From Nocardia araoensis NBRC 100135 (GTDB lineage: Bacteria; Actinomycetota; Actinomycetes; Mycobacteriales; Mycobacteriaceae): 64,000 nt of DNA. The DNA lies in contig NZ_BAFR01000212.1 of NCBI RefSeq assembly GCF_000308435.1, forward strand, positions 1-64,000, written 5' to 3'. The first letter of the stretch is position 1, and the number at the start of each line of letters is the position of its first letter. Under the pieces are notes generated by a model. It did not search any database. It was not told the DNA's origin and worked only from the letters and a program-made list of their open reading frames with translations. This document shows, in pieces, positions 16,408 through 24,312 of this stretch. The position numbers and the translations under genes are program-made.

Positions 16408-16483
16408 TCTGAAATTTTCAGACTATTCCTTCAAACTTCCAGTAGAACTCTCAATCGAAGTACTAATATCTTTCAATCTGAAA
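16408..16483. promoter_or_regulatory. AT-rich divergent promoter with two TGAAA/TTTCA inverted repeats
   Basis: The 213-bp gap between the unknown operon and the XRE gene is unusually AT-rich. It contains TCTGAAATTTTCAGA (16408-16422), a 7-bp inverted repeat around one base. TTTCA-ATC-TGAAA (16471-16483) repeats the same half-site in the opposite order and ends just before the ribosome site AGGAGG. These are plausible operators for the adjacent XRE protein. Confidence 0.5.
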
Positions 16484-16496
16484 CATAGGAGGCGCG

Positions 16497-17381
16497 ATGG
16501 GCCGCGAAGGCACACCCCCACCCCCGTCTCTGCCGAGACGTCGGTTCGGCAATCACATCCGCGACGCCCGGCACGCGGCGAACCTCAAGCAGCCAGATGT
16601 GGCCAAGGCGATGCGCTGGAGCGTGCCGACTCAATCACGCATCGAACGTGGCTATCTCGGCACGTTGAACGATCGGGACGTGCGCGACCTGTGCACCGTT
16701 CTCGGGATCGAAGACGAGGACGAGGTCGCGGCTTTGATCGGCATGCTCGAAGAGGCGACCGCGCAACCCAAGAAGTGGTGGCAGCAGCAGTACGGCGAGG
16801 TCATGCAGGAACGGTTCGACGTCTACGTAGGGCTGGAGTACGAGGCTCGCACAGTCGACATCTACCGCTCCGAGTTGGTGCCCGGCTTATTCCAGACCGC
16901 CGACTACGCACGGGCGCTGAATCACTTGTTCTTCCCCCATGAATCCGAGGAACAGCAAGCGCGCCGGATAGAACTGAAGCTGAAGCGTCAGGCAAGTTTG
17001 ACCAGGAAGACCAAACCTCTGGTAGCAACCATGGTTATGGACGAAGCGATCTTGCGGAGGGTCGTCGGCAACGAACGAACGATGGGCGCTCAGATGCATC
17101 ATCTCGCCGACATGAGTACGCGAGACAACATCGACATCCGCATACTGCCGTTCACTGCCGGATATCCCGTGGGGACAGCTACAGGCGCGTTCTCGATACT
17201 CACCTTCGAAGCCGATCCCCCCGTGGTGTACGTCGAGTCCTTCACAAGCAACATGTACCTTGAGGAAGAGACGGAGGTCGCGACGTACCGGACCGCGTCC
17301 ACGATTATCCGCCGCTCCGCGTTGGATGCGACAGCGAGCAGGAATCTGCTGCGGCAGATGATGAAGGAGTTTGCAAGGTGA
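16497..17381 (+). CDS. XRE-family regulator with DUF5753 (Scr1-type) C-terminal domain
   Basis: A 294-aa regulator. The helix-turn-helix spans about residues 17-70 (GNHIRDARHAANLKQPDVAKAM...QSRIERG). The rest is the DUF5753 domain common in Streptomyces and Nocardia: WWQQQYGEVMQERFDVYVGLEYEA, then the signature SELVPGLFQTADYARAL (about 125-141), and a late PFTAGYP...GAFSILTFE...VVYVES. Such proteins are paired with a small DUF397 protein, as here, and some pairs behave as antitoxin and toxin. AGGAGG lies 6 nt before the ATG. The stop overlaps the DUF397 start by four bases (GTGA). Confidence 0.93.
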   Translation: MGREGTPPPPSLPRRRFGNHIRDARHAANLKQPDVAKAMRWSVPTQSRIERGYLGTLNDRDVRDLCTVLGIEDEDEVAALIGMLEEATAQPKKWWQQQYGEVMQERFDVYVGLEYEARTVDIYRSELVPGLFQTADYARALNHLFFPHESEEQQARRIELKLKRQASLTRKTKPLVATMVMDEAILRRVVGNERTMGAQMHHLADMSTRDNIDIRILPFTAGYPVGTATGAFSILTFEADPPVVYVESFTSNMYLEEETEVATYRTASTIIRRSALDATASRNLLRQMMKEFAR

Positions 17382-17593
17382 GCACCGATCTATCGGGGGC
17401 GCGGTGGTTCAAAAGCAGCCACAGCGGGGGCCACGGCGATTGTGTCGAGGTCGCATTCCTCCGAGGGGGCATGATCGGAATCCGCGACTCCAAAGATCCA
17501 GGTGGTTCGGCGCTGGTGTTCACCCCCAGCGAGTGGGACGCCTTCACCGCTGGCGTAGTGGCTGGGGAGTTCGACCGGAACCAGCGGCCCTAA
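17378..17593 (+). CDS. DUF397 domain small protein
   Basis: A 71-aa partner of the XRE/DUF5753 protein. The DUF397 signature is complete: WFKSSHSGGHGDCVEVA, then IGIRDSKDPGGSALVFTPSEWDAFTAGVVAGEF. Proteins of this family are thought to be the effector or toxin-like half of the pair, or a co-regulator. It starts with GTG inside the last codons of the regulator, so expression is coupled. Confidence 0.93.
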   Translation: MSTDLSGARWFKSSHSGGHGDCVEVAFLRGGMIGIRDSKDPGGSALVFTPSEWDAFTAGVVAGEFDRNQRP

Positions 17594-17687
17594 TCGACCC
17601 ATCGGCCCAGCTCACCGGCATCTAGCTGGACTTTTCCCACCCCGCGCGCGGCTTCTGCTACAGTCTCGGTTGGCACATCTGCCTCCA

Positions 17688-17761
17688 GCCGATGTAGTTC
17701 AATGGTAGAACTTCTGCTTCCCAAGCAGACAGCGCGGGTTCGATTCCCGTCATCGGCTCCA
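17688..17761 (+). tRNA. tRNA-Gly(CCC)
   Basis: A complete cloverleaf of 74 nt. The acceptor stem is GCCGATG/CATCGGC, with discriminator T and encoded CCA. The anticodon stem is TCTGC/GCAGA with loop TTCCCAA, so the anticodon is CCC. The T arm contains GGTTCGATTCC. A tRNA-Gly also lies near dcd in mycobacteria. Confidence 0.97.
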
Positions 17762-17765
17762 CCAG

Positions 17766-17797
17766 AAACCCGCCCTGACCAGGGCGGGTTTTGCTTT
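17766..17797. terminator. Intrinsic terminator after tRNA-Gly
   Basis: An 11-bp stem (AAACCCGCCCT and complement) with loop GACC is followed by TTGCTTT. It also lies at the end of the convergent TetR gene. Confidence 0.9.
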
Positions 17798-17803
17798 GGG
17801 TTC

Positions 17804-18415
17804 TCACGTCGCCGAATTCGCTTCGGCGAGATGGTCGAACATGGTCATCGCCGGAGCGATCAGGGCGAGGAGTCGTTCCCGGGGGATACCGTCACGCGCC
17901 TGAACAGACAGGCCGTGCAGGAGTGCGGCGACGGCATCACCCAGTGCCCGGGCGTCGGTGCCGGGTGGCAGCTCGCGCTGCGCGACGGCAACCCTTACAC
18001 GTTCGACAATCGAGGCGGTACGTTCGCGCCGACGCTGTTCCAGCCATTCGCGGACAGCGTGGTTGTCGGTGGAGCAGTTGGTTGCCGCACTGACCACCAT
18101 GCAGCCCAGCGGCTTCCCCGGCCGGGTGTAGACATCGACCGCCTCGCGCAGCATCCGCTCGACCGCTCGACGCGCCGTCGGCTCTTGCGCGAGGGCGCGG
18201 TCGGCGAACCCGCCCTCCTCCCCTTCGTACAGTTCGATCGCTTCCCGGAACAGCTTCTCCTTGGACCCGAACGCCGCGTAGAGACGCGCTGATGCCAGAC
18301 CGGTGGCCTCGACCAGGTCCGCCATGGAGGCCCCTTCGTAGCCGTGGGCCCAGAAGACCGCTTGCACCTGCCGCAGCGCCAGCTCGCGATCGAATTCCCT
18401 GGGCCGTCCTGCCAT
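17804..18415 (-). CDS. TetR-family regulator
   Basis: A 203-aa repressor of the TetR family. The N-terminal helix-turn-helix is clear: FDRELALRQVQAVFWAHGYEGASMADLVEATGLASARLYAAFGSKEKLFREAI (about 8-60). The ligand domain contains GCMVVSAATNCS. It lies 32 bp downstream of the alcohol dehydrogenase gene on the same strand, so the two probably form one operon that the TetR controls through the long palindrome at 19521. Confidence 0.92.
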   Translation of the reverse strand: MAGRPREFDRELALRQVQAVFWAHGYEGASMADLVEATGLASARLYAAFGSKEKLFREAIELYEGEEGGFADRALAQEPTARRAVERMLREAVDVYTRPGKPLGCMVVSAATNCSTDNHAVREWLEQRRRERTASIVERVRVAVAQRELPPGTDARALGDAVAALLHGLSVQARDGIPRERLLALIAPAMTMFDHLAEANSAT

Positions 18416-18447
18416 GATCCGCCGTCACTCCTCTCGCCGGGGCGAGT

Positions 18448-19509
18448 TCAGAACCTGTCGATGACGACAACGCCGGTCGTGTCGTAGGTTTCCATCGCCT
18501 TCAATATGTCGCTCACCTCGTGCAGACCGATGGTGCGGGACACTACCTTCCCCGGCTGCAGCCGCCCGGCCTCGATCATGTTGAGCATCGTGCCGAACCG
18601 CTGGGCCTGCATACCAAACGCGCTCGAGAACTCCAACTCCTTGATCATCATGATGTCGATCGGTAAAGCCACCTCGCCGCGTTCGGCCTGCGTAGTGTGT
18701 CCGAGTTGCAGGTGGCGTCCCCGGATGCCCAACGACAGCACCGATGCGCGACAAGCTTCGGCGGTTCCCACCGCATCCACGGATACGTGCGCCCCGCCGC
18801 GAGTCAACTCGCGGATGGCTCCGATCGGATCGGCATGTGCGGCATTGACCGTGTGAACCGCGCCCAATTCACGCGCTCGTACCAGCTTCTCGTCATCGAT
18901 GTCGACGGCGATGACATTCGCGCCGATAGCGGCCGCGATCTCCACCACGGACAACCCCATTCCGCCGCAGGCACCGTGGACCGCGACCCATTCCCCGCCA
19001 CGAACTCGGGCCTGGTCGACAACCCCGTGGAAGGCGGTCATGTATCGGCACGCCAGGCTCGCGGCATCGACGAAGCCGATCGATTCCGGCAACGCCACCA
19101 AGTTCGTCTCCGCGTGGCGCACGGCGACGTACTCCGCGAAAGCTCCCCAGTAGGACACTCCCGGCACCAGGGAATCGAAATGCTCGCACACGTTCTGGTA
19201 GCCGCTGCGACACGTCGGGCATGATCCGTCCCCGGGGTTCATCGGAAACGTCACGCGGTCACCCTTTCGCCACCCGGTGACCTCGGTTCCCACTTCCTCG
19301 ATCGTCCCGGCGAACTCGTGCCCCAACACGAACGGCGGACTCACCTGCGGTCCCCCCACCCAGAAATTGCCGGCCCACAGTGCCCAATCGGTCCTGCACA
19401 CGCCGTTGGCCCCGACCCGCACGATCGCGCCGTCCGGCGGGCATACGGGATCGGGCACCTCGCGAACCGTCAACGGCATACCCAACTCTTCGATCACTGC
19501 CGCACGCAT
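18448..19509 (-). CDS. Zinc-dependent alcohol dehydrogenase (MDR family)
   Basis: A 353-aa medium-chain dehydrogenase. Catalytic zinc ligands are Cys38 (GVCRTDW) and His64/Glu65 (GHEFAG). The structural zinc loop reads D94-x2-C97-x2-C100-x7-C108, so the first of the usual four Cys is Asp. The cofactor domain has HGACGGMGLSVVEIAAAIGANVIAVDID, whose Asp at the end of the second strand favours NAD. The substrate is unknown. A perfect 34-bp palindrome lies 12 bp upstream of the ATG, and a TetR gene follows. Confidence 0.92.
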   Translation of the reverse strand: MRAAVIEELGMPLTVREVPDPVCPPDGAIVRVGANGVCRTDWALWAGNFWVGGPQVSPPFVLGHEFAGTIEEVGTEVTGWRKGDRVTFPMNPGDGSCPTCRSGYQNVCEHFDSLVPGVSYWGAFAEYVAVRHAETNLVALPESIGFVDAASLACRYMTAFHGVVDQARVRGGEWVAVHGACGGMGLSVVEIAAAIGANVIAVDIDDEKLVRARELGAVHTVNAAHADPIGAIRELTRGGAHVSVDAVGTAEACRASVLSLGIRGRHLQLGHTTQAERGEVALPIDIMMIKELEFSSAFGMQAQRFGTMLNMIEAGRLQPGKVVSRTIGLHEVSDILKAMETYDTTGVVVIDRF

Positions 19510-19520
19510 ACCATGCCGCC

Positions 19521-19554
19521 TTCCTATTCTTTGTCGATCGACAAAGAATAGGAA
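19521..19554. promoter_or_regulatory. 34-bp perfect palindrome, probable TetR operator
   Basis: The left arm is TTCCTATTCTTTGTCGA and the right arm is its exact reverse complement with no spacer. It is placed immediately upstream of the alcohol dehydrogenase start, where it would cover the promoter or transcript start. Chance occurrence of a perfect 17-bp arm is negligible. The likely binder is the TetR at 17804-18415. Confidence 0.85.
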
Positions 19555-19742
19555 GATCGCTTACCGCGCGTCAAGCGGAGGCTCGTCCCGATGCTCGGCT
19601 CGATGGTCGAGCGATGCCGACAGGTGGCCACAGCCAGGAAATTTCTTGAAACGCAGCCGATTCCGAGAAGAGCTTGATCGTCGGCGGACGACGGCACGGA
19701 CAGCCGCATGCGCTCGCCGTTGCGACGGTCGACCCCACCGGA

Positions 19743-20633
19743 TCAGGCATCCAGGGGATGCCAGGCGGGGCCGTCACCGTCCCGGCGGACCCGCCCGAAC
19801 ACGACGTCGGCGAAGTGGACACCGAATCCGATCGTGTCAGGCTCTTCCAACTCGGCGACGAGACGGCGGCGGTGGTCGGCGGCCCGGACAGGGTCGTGGT
19901 CGTATACGCAGGACCAGTCGGGATGATCCACCTGGAACGGTGTATGCAGGGCATCACCGAAGGCGATCAGCCGCTCACCGCCCGATGTGACGATGTACTC
20001 GGCATGCCCCGGCGTGTGACCAGCAGCGATCCGGACCCGCACGCCAGGGAGTATCTCCTGCCCGTCCGTCACAGTACGGACGCGCGGCTCCAGGGCGGCG
20101 ATCATCTCCCCCGTCGGGTCGGACGCCTCCAGCAAGTCGCGCCGAGCCCATTCCGGTTCGGCCACCAGATATTCGGCATGGGCGAACGCAAGCTGGTCAC
20201 CGCCCGGAACCGCATGCCAGGCCCAGCCGAGGTGGTCGGAGTGCAAGTGCGTGAAGGCCACCGCCTCGATGTCCTCCGGTCTGCGACCGAGCTCGGCCAG
20301 GCTCTCCAGCAGCAGTCCACCGTGAATGGCGCCATTCGGCGTTCCCGGTTCGGCCGGCAGCGACTGCGGACCGAACCCCGCATCGATCAATACCGCACGG
20401 TCACCGCGCTCCACCAGCAATCCACCGATACTCGCCACGAGATAGCCGGAGGCATCCAAATACTCCGGATGAGCGGCCCAGATCTCATCAGTCGAGTCCG
20501 GCAGCCAGCTACTCGGCCTGCCCTGCACAGCCCCGTCCGGCACGAACGACACCTTTACGTCTCCCAGACGCAACGATCGGGTGCTCGACGGCCGTCGCAG
20601 CCGCTCGCCCAAGTCAACCGCGGAGTTCGCCAT
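19743..20633 (-). CDS. Metallo-beta-lactamase-fold hydrolase
   Basis: A 296-aa MBL-fold enzyme. The zinc motif is H129-x-H131-x-D133-H134 (THLHSDHLGW). Further ligands are in the AAGHTPGHAEYIV segment and in FGDALHTPFQ, with a final His in GVHFADVVFG. The N-terminal part has SWLPDSTDE and GGLLVERGDRAVLIDAGFG. This resembles AHL-lactonase or quinolone-lactonase-like members, but the substrate cannot be assigned. The ATG has AAGGAA upstream. It is divergent from a MarR regulator that probably controls it. Confidence 0.9.
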   Translation of the reverse strand: MANSAVDLGERLRRPSSTRSLRLGDVKVSFVPDGAVQGRPSSWLPDSTDEIWAAHPEYLDASGYLVASIGGLLVERGDRAVLIDAGFGPQSLPAEPGTPNGAIHGGLLLESLAELGRRPEDIEAVAFTHLHSDHLGWAWHAVPGGDQLAFAHAEYLVAEPEWARRDLLEASDPTGEMIAALEPRVRTVTDGQEILPGVRVRIAAGHTPGHAEYIVTSGGERLIAFGDALHTPFQVDHPDWSCVYDHDPVRAADHRRRLVAELEEPDTIGFGVHFADVVFGRVRRDGDGPAWHPLDA

Positions 20634-20703
20634 AGTCCCGTTCCTTCTTCGGTATCAGGTTTCCCGCCGGAACCGTCGGCGGCCATCCCACCATAAGCAT
20701 CAA

Positions 20704-20753
20704 GCTAGAAACATTCAAGCTTTAAATTTTCTAACCTGATGCAGTTGCTAGAA
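20704..20753. promoter_or_regulatory. AT-rich divergent promoter with repeated GCTAGAA boxes
   Basis: Between the MBL and MarR starts lie two direct GCTAGAA boxes (20704-20710 and 20747-20753) with an inverted-type TTTTCTAAC between them, plus AAGCTT at 20717-20722. The local AT content is far above the flanks. These are plausible MarR binding sites; the exact operator is uncertain. Confidence 0.4.
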
Positions 20754-20760
20754 TCTGGAC

Positions 20761-21189
20761 ATGACGACGTCACCGGAACCGCGGGCCATCGCCGAGCGGG
20801 AGCTCTGTGGCCTGGTGAACGGATTGGCCCAGCAGATCGCCGAACACGTGCGCGAACGCGCTCTCACGCTGGGCCTCACGGCTGCCCAAGCGACCGCCCT
20901 GCGGGAGATGACCGGACCGATGACCATGGGAGAGCTCGCCGAACGCATGAGCTGCGAGCCCTCGAACGCCACGTTCATCGTCGACAAGCTCCAGCGACAA
21001 GGTTTGATCGAGCGACGTCCGCACCCCACCGACCGCCGCGCGAAGCACCTCGTCCTCACCGCAGAGGGCGCCGCCCTACGCGAGCGGCTCCTCGAACTCC
21101 TCACCCAGGACTCACCATTGGGCGGCCTGACGCCCGCTCAGCAGCGCGTACTTCATGGCCTGCTCGAGCAAGCCCTCATCCGTCCATGA
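20761..21189 (+). CDS. MarR-family regulator
   Basis: A 142-aa winged-helix regulator. The recognition region is LGLTAAQATALREMTGPMTMGELAERMSCEPSNATFIVDKLQRQGLIERRPHPTDRRAKHLVLTAEG (about 37-104), with the DRRAKHL wing typical of MarR. It probably represses the divergent metallo-hydrolase and itself in the absence of a small ligand. Confidence 0.93.
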   Translation: MTTSPEPRAIAERELCGLVNGLAQQIAEHVRERALTLGLTAAQATALREMTGPMTMGELAERMSCEPSNATFIVDKLQRQGLIERRPHPTDRRAKHLVLTAEGAALRERLLELLTQDSPLGGLTPAQQRVLHGLLEQALIRP

Positions 21190-21260
21190 GCCGAGCCGAT
21201 GCACATCACTGAAGCGATCGGCGAGTAGGACTCCGTCGATGCGTTACTCGACGAGCGGTG

Positions 21261-21500
21261 TCACAGACAGTAGACGGCGCCGCTGGACAGGGCGTGCACG
21301 AGGCACACCAACGACTTCTCGTCGCTCGAGCCCGGAGCCACGCCGACAGGAGTCGCCTGGGCGCCGACGAGAGCCGATTGGGGGCTCGACATGGGCTCCA
21401 AAGGTATTCCGCTGGGTGTAACCGCGGCGTTCGCCGCTCCTGCACCTGCCGCAAGCGAAAATGCTACGGCGGCAATTACTTTTAACGTCATTCGGTTCAT
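21261..21500 (-). CDS. Small secreted protein (79 aa)
   Basis: A Sec signal peptide (MNRMTLKVIAAVAFSLAAGAGA, cleavage probably after ANA near residue 25) is followed by about 54 residues with two Cys (SLVCLVHALSSGAVYCL) that could form a disulfide at the C terminus. No family is recognised. AGGAG lies 8 nt before the ATG. Confidence 0.75.
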   Translation of the reverse strand: MNRMTLKVIAAVAFSLAAGAGAANAAVTPSGIPLEPMSSPQSALVGAQATPVGVAPGSSDEKSLVCLVHALSSGAVYCL

Positions 21501-21684
21501 CTGACAACTCCTGCGTCGCGGATGGGATCACCCGTCACGCTAACCGGCAGGCCTGCCCTCGGCATGCCCCTGATGCCGCTGGCCGCAGTTCTGATGGGGC
21601 CATCACGTCCTACGGAAGATCAGTTCCGACGGTGCGAGATCGACTGTCACGTCGTCATCCGTGGAGTGATCCAGCTCACTGGGC

Positions 21685-21711
21685 TGTCACAGTGTTCGCT
21701 CGCACGGTGTC
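21685..21711 (+). promoter_or_regulatory. Putative ECF41-type promoter upstream of doxX-sigma
   Basis: TGTCACA (21685-21691) is followed after exactly 16 nt by TGTC (21708-21711), one mismatch from the TGTCACA-n16-CGTC consensus known for ECF41 sigma factors. It lies 36 bp before the DoxX-like start, so the sigma factor downstream could drive its own operon. Confidence 0.55.
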
Positions 21712-21746
21712 TGTATGCCGACACGCTAGAAACGGAGGAGTTTCCG

Positions 21747-22130
21747 ATGAACATCGCACTGTGGATCGCTACGGCGCTGTTGGCCGCGCTCGCCCTCTTC
21801 GGCGGCATCACCAAAGCGTTCGTTCCGCGGGAGAAGCTTGCCGCGTCGCCCGGCGGGGAATGGACCGCGACGGCCGGCGACGGCTTCGTCAAGGGCCTGG
21901 GCGTCTTGCAGATCCTGGCGGCGGCCGGTCTGATTCTGCCCGCTGTGCTCGACATCGCCCCGGTGATGGTGCCGGTCACGGCCGTCTGCTGGGTCGGGCT
22001 CATGGTCGGCGCGATGATCACCCACGGCCGGCTCGGGGAGTACAAGTTCGTCGTGCTGAACTCGGTGTATCTCGCGGTGGCGGTGTTCATCGCGTGGGGC
22101 CGGTTCGCCATCGAGCCTTTCACGAGCTGA
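21747..22130 (+). CDS. DoxX-like family membrane protein
   Basis: A 127-aa protein with four membrane helices (IALWIATALLAALALFGGITK; FVKGLGVLQILAAAGLILPAVL; VMVPVTAVCWVGLMVGAMITH; FVVLNSVYLAVAVFIAWGRF). This is the DoxX/DoxD-like four-helix fold seen in thiol and quinone redox proteins. GGAGGAG precedes the ATG by 7 nt. It is followed 47 bp later by an ECF41 sigma gene; DoxX-like proteins are one of the standard partners of that sigma group. Confidence 0.88.
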   Translation: MNIALWIATALLAALALFGGITKAFVPREKLAASPGGEWTATAGDGFVKGLGVLQILAAAGLILPAVLDIAPVMVPVTAVCWVGLMVGAMITHGRLGEYKFVVLNSVYLAVAVFIAWGRFAIEPFTS

Positions 22131-22177
22131 CCGCCCGGACCGAGCGCAGCCGACCACCGAGGAGAAGGGCCGAGAAG

Positions 22178-23062
22178 ATGAGCGACCACGCGACCGACAC
22201 TTTCGTCGCCCACCGCGACCTGTTGTTCACCGTCGCCTACGAGATGCTCGGCTCGGCCGCCGACGCCGAGGATGTTCTACAGGAGACCTGGCTGCGCTGG
22301 GTGAAAGCCGACCTGGAGCAGGTGAGCGACGAACGCGCCTACCTGGTCCGGATCACCACCCGGCAGTCGCTCAACAGGCTGCGCACGATGAAGCGCCGCA
22401 GAGAGTCATACGTCGGCCCCTGGCTGCCCGAGCCGATGCTCACCACACCCGACGTCGCCGAGCACGTCGAGCTCGCCGAGAACATGTCGATGGCGATGAT
22501 GCTCGTCCTCGAGACGCTCTCGCCCACCGAACGTGCCGTCTTCGTGTTGCGCGAGGTCTTCGACCTCGGCTACGACGAGATCGCGGCCGCGGTCGGCAAG
22601 ACCCCGCCGACAGTCCGCCAGATCGCGCACCGCGCCCGTCGCCACGTCGAGGCCCGCCGCCCACGGTCGGTCGTATCGCCCAGCCAGGCCCGCGCGTCGG
22701 TGGAGGCGTTCCAGCGCGCGCTCGAATCCGGGGATCCACAGGGCCTGCTCGACGTGCTCGCCCCGCATGTCGTCCTGATGAGCGACGGCGGCGGCATCAA
22801 GCGAGCCGCACTACAGCCGGTCATCGGCGCCGAGAAGGTCGCCCGCTACATCACCGGCGGCACCGGCAAGGTCCAGGCCGAGCTCAGTTGCGAAACCATC
22901 CTGATCAACGGACACCCCGCGCTGGCGCTGAGCCTGGACGGCGTGCTCGACGGCATCATGGCCTTCCACCTCGAGGACGACCACATCACCGGCCTCTACT
23001 TCGTCCGCAACCCGGAAAAACTGACCCGCGTCGCCTCCGCGACCCCTCTCACCCTGCGCTGA
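22178..23062 (+). CDS. ECF41-type RNA polymerase sigma factor with SnoaL-like C-terminal domain
   Basis: A 294-aa extracytoplasmic-function sigma factor. Region 2 is at 7-72 (FVAHRDLLFTVAYEMLGSAADAEDVLQETW) and region 4 at about 105-160 (ETLSPTERAVFVLREVFDLGYDEIAAAVGKTPPTVRQIAHRAR). The C-terminal NTF2/SnoaL-like domain (about 170-285) replaces an anti-sigma factor. The ECF41 hallmarks are present: WLPEP linker (82-86), SDGGG (202-206) and NPEKL (278-282, usually NPDKL). In this group the C-terminal domain both activates and restrains the sigma. The cotranscribed DoxX-like protein is the likely target or sensor. Confidence 0.93.
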   Translation: MSDHATDTFVAHRDLLFTVAYEMLGSAADAEDVLQETWLRWVKADLEQVSDERAYLVRITTRQSLNRLRTMKRRRESYVGPWLPEPMLTTPDVAEHVELAENMSMAMMLVLETLSPTERAVFVLREVFDLGYDEIAAAVGKTPPTVRQIAHRARRHVEARRPRSVVSPSQARASVEAFQRALESGDPQGLLDVLAPHVVLMSDGGGIKRAALQPVIGAEKVARYITGGTGKVQAELSCETILINGHPALALSLDGVLDGIMAFHLEDDHITGLYFVRNPEKLTRVASATPLTLR

Positions 23063-23085
23063 CCACGACCCGGCAGGAGAACACC

Positions 23086-23145
23086 GTTGAGTGGCACAAG
23101 ACGGAGGCAAATCGCGAGTGACCTCTCCGTCATGTGCCACTCAAC
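23086..23145. terminator. Large inverted repeat between convergent genes
   Basis: A 21-bp stem with a single A-A mismatch (GTTGAGTGGCACA then GACGGAG, mirrored on the right) encloses an 18-nt loop. It lies between the sigma factor stop and the methyltransferase stop and overlaps the last codon of the latter. It is probably a bidirectional terminator, though it lacks a T tract. Confidence 0.6.
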
Positions 23146-24253
23146 GAGGTGCGAGGCGGTAGAGAGAGGTGGTTTCGCGGGTGCGGGCGTGGTGGAGGGG
23201 GGAGGTCGGGTTGTGGGCTCGGTGGTGGGTGGGGCGGGTGGTCAGTTGGGCGGTGATGTGGAGGCCTGCGGTTGTGATGCGGTGGAGGAGTTCGTCGTGG
23301 GGGCGCAGGCCGAGGTGTTCGGGGAGGTCGGAGAGGATCAGCCAACCTTCGCCACCAGGGTTCAGGTGGGCGGGGAGGCCGGTGAGGAAGGCGTGCAGCA
23401 TGGACGAGTTCTCGTCGTAGACGCCGCTTTCCAGTGCCGAGGTGGGCGTGCCGGGGAGCCAGGGCGGATTGCATACCACCAGGTCGGCCTTGCCATCCGG
23501 GAAAAGAGCCGGGCCTCGCACGTCGACGGATGACATGCCCAGCCGGTCCAGATTGGCGCGGGCGCAGGTGAGCGCACGAAGACTGTTGTCCGTAGCGGTA
23601 ATTCGACGGAAGCCACGACGGTCCAGGATGGCGGCGAGCACGCCGGTGCCCGTGCCGAGATCGAAGGCCGTCTCGGCCCGCGCGGGTAGCGGCGCGGACG
23701 CGACGAGATCGACGTACTCGCCGCGGACCGGGGAGAACACGCCGTAGTGCGGATGGATGCGGTCGCCGAGCGCGGGCACGTGAACGCCCTTCTCCCGCCA
23801 CTGCGCCGCACCGAGCACGCCGAGCAACTCGGTGAGCGCGACCACCATGCGCCCGTGCGGCGCGCCGTACGCCTCGGTGCACGCGCGCCGCACATCGGGA
23901 GCGCGCCGCAACGCCAGCGAATAGTCGTCTTCCAAGAGCACGAGCAACTTGCCGAGCACCTGCGCGCGCCGACGACGCGACGCGCGATACCGCTGGAACG
24001 CTTCGGCCGGTCCGTCGCCGACCGAAACCCTCCGATCGATTCGCCGCCCCATCGCACGCAGCAGTTGCCGCGCATTGTGGAAATCACCGCGCCACAGCAG
24101 ACCGGTCCCGGCTCGCGCCATTCGGCAAGCCGCGTCAGCGGTGATCCAGTCGTCCACCACCACAAGGGATTCGGGCGGCGGCGCGCCGTTCTCGGAATAC
24201 CAGCGGGCGGTCGGGCAGGTGTTGTGGTCTTCGGTCCAGCAAACGGCGGACAT
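23141..24253 (-). CDS. Class I SAM-dependent methyltransferase with NPPW motif
   Basis: A 370-aa protein. The N-terminal half (about 35-165) is a helical domain (WITADAACRMARAGTGLLWRGDFHNARQLLRAM) of the type seen in some actinobacterial methyltransferases. The C-terminal half is a Rossmann methyltransferase with SAM loop FDLGTGTGVLAA (198-209), acidic ribose residue in TATDNS, and catalytic NPPW at 262-265 (VVCNPPWLPG). NPPW/NPPY enzymes methylate the amide or amino nitrogens of Gln, adenine or guanine, so the target is likely rRNA, tRNA or a release-factor glutamine. The gene is preceded by a leader peptide and a terminator, which suggests induction by translation inhibitors. Confidence 0.88.
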   Translation of the reverse strand: MSAVCWTEDHNTCPTARWYSENGAPPPESLVVVDDWITADAACRMARAGTGLLWRGDFHNARQLLRAMGRRIDRRVSVGDGPAEAFQRYRASRRRRAQVLGKLLVLLEDDYSLALRRAPDVRRACTEAYGAPHGRMVVALTELLGVLGAAQWREKGVHVPALGDRIHPHYGVFSPVRGEYVDLVASAPLPARAETAFDLGTGTGVLAAILDRRGFRRITATDNSLRALTCARANLDRLGMSSVDVRGPALFPDGKADLVVCNPPWLPGTPTSALESGVYDENSSMLHAFLTGLPAHLNPGGEGWLILSDLPEHLGLRPHDELLHRITTAGLHITAQLTTRPTHHRAHNPTSPLHHARTRETTSLYRLAPR

Positions 24254-24312
24254 CGTGTACTCCTCGTGATCGAACGTGCATGGGCACGACGAGCACTTCG
24301 CCGCGGAGTCGC

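Noticed and set aside
15771-17593. Phage or integrated element beside tRNA-Gly
   Set aside because: No integrase, no duplicated tRNA 3' end and no phage structural genes were seen; the XRE/DUF397 pair is common on actinobacterial chromosomes.
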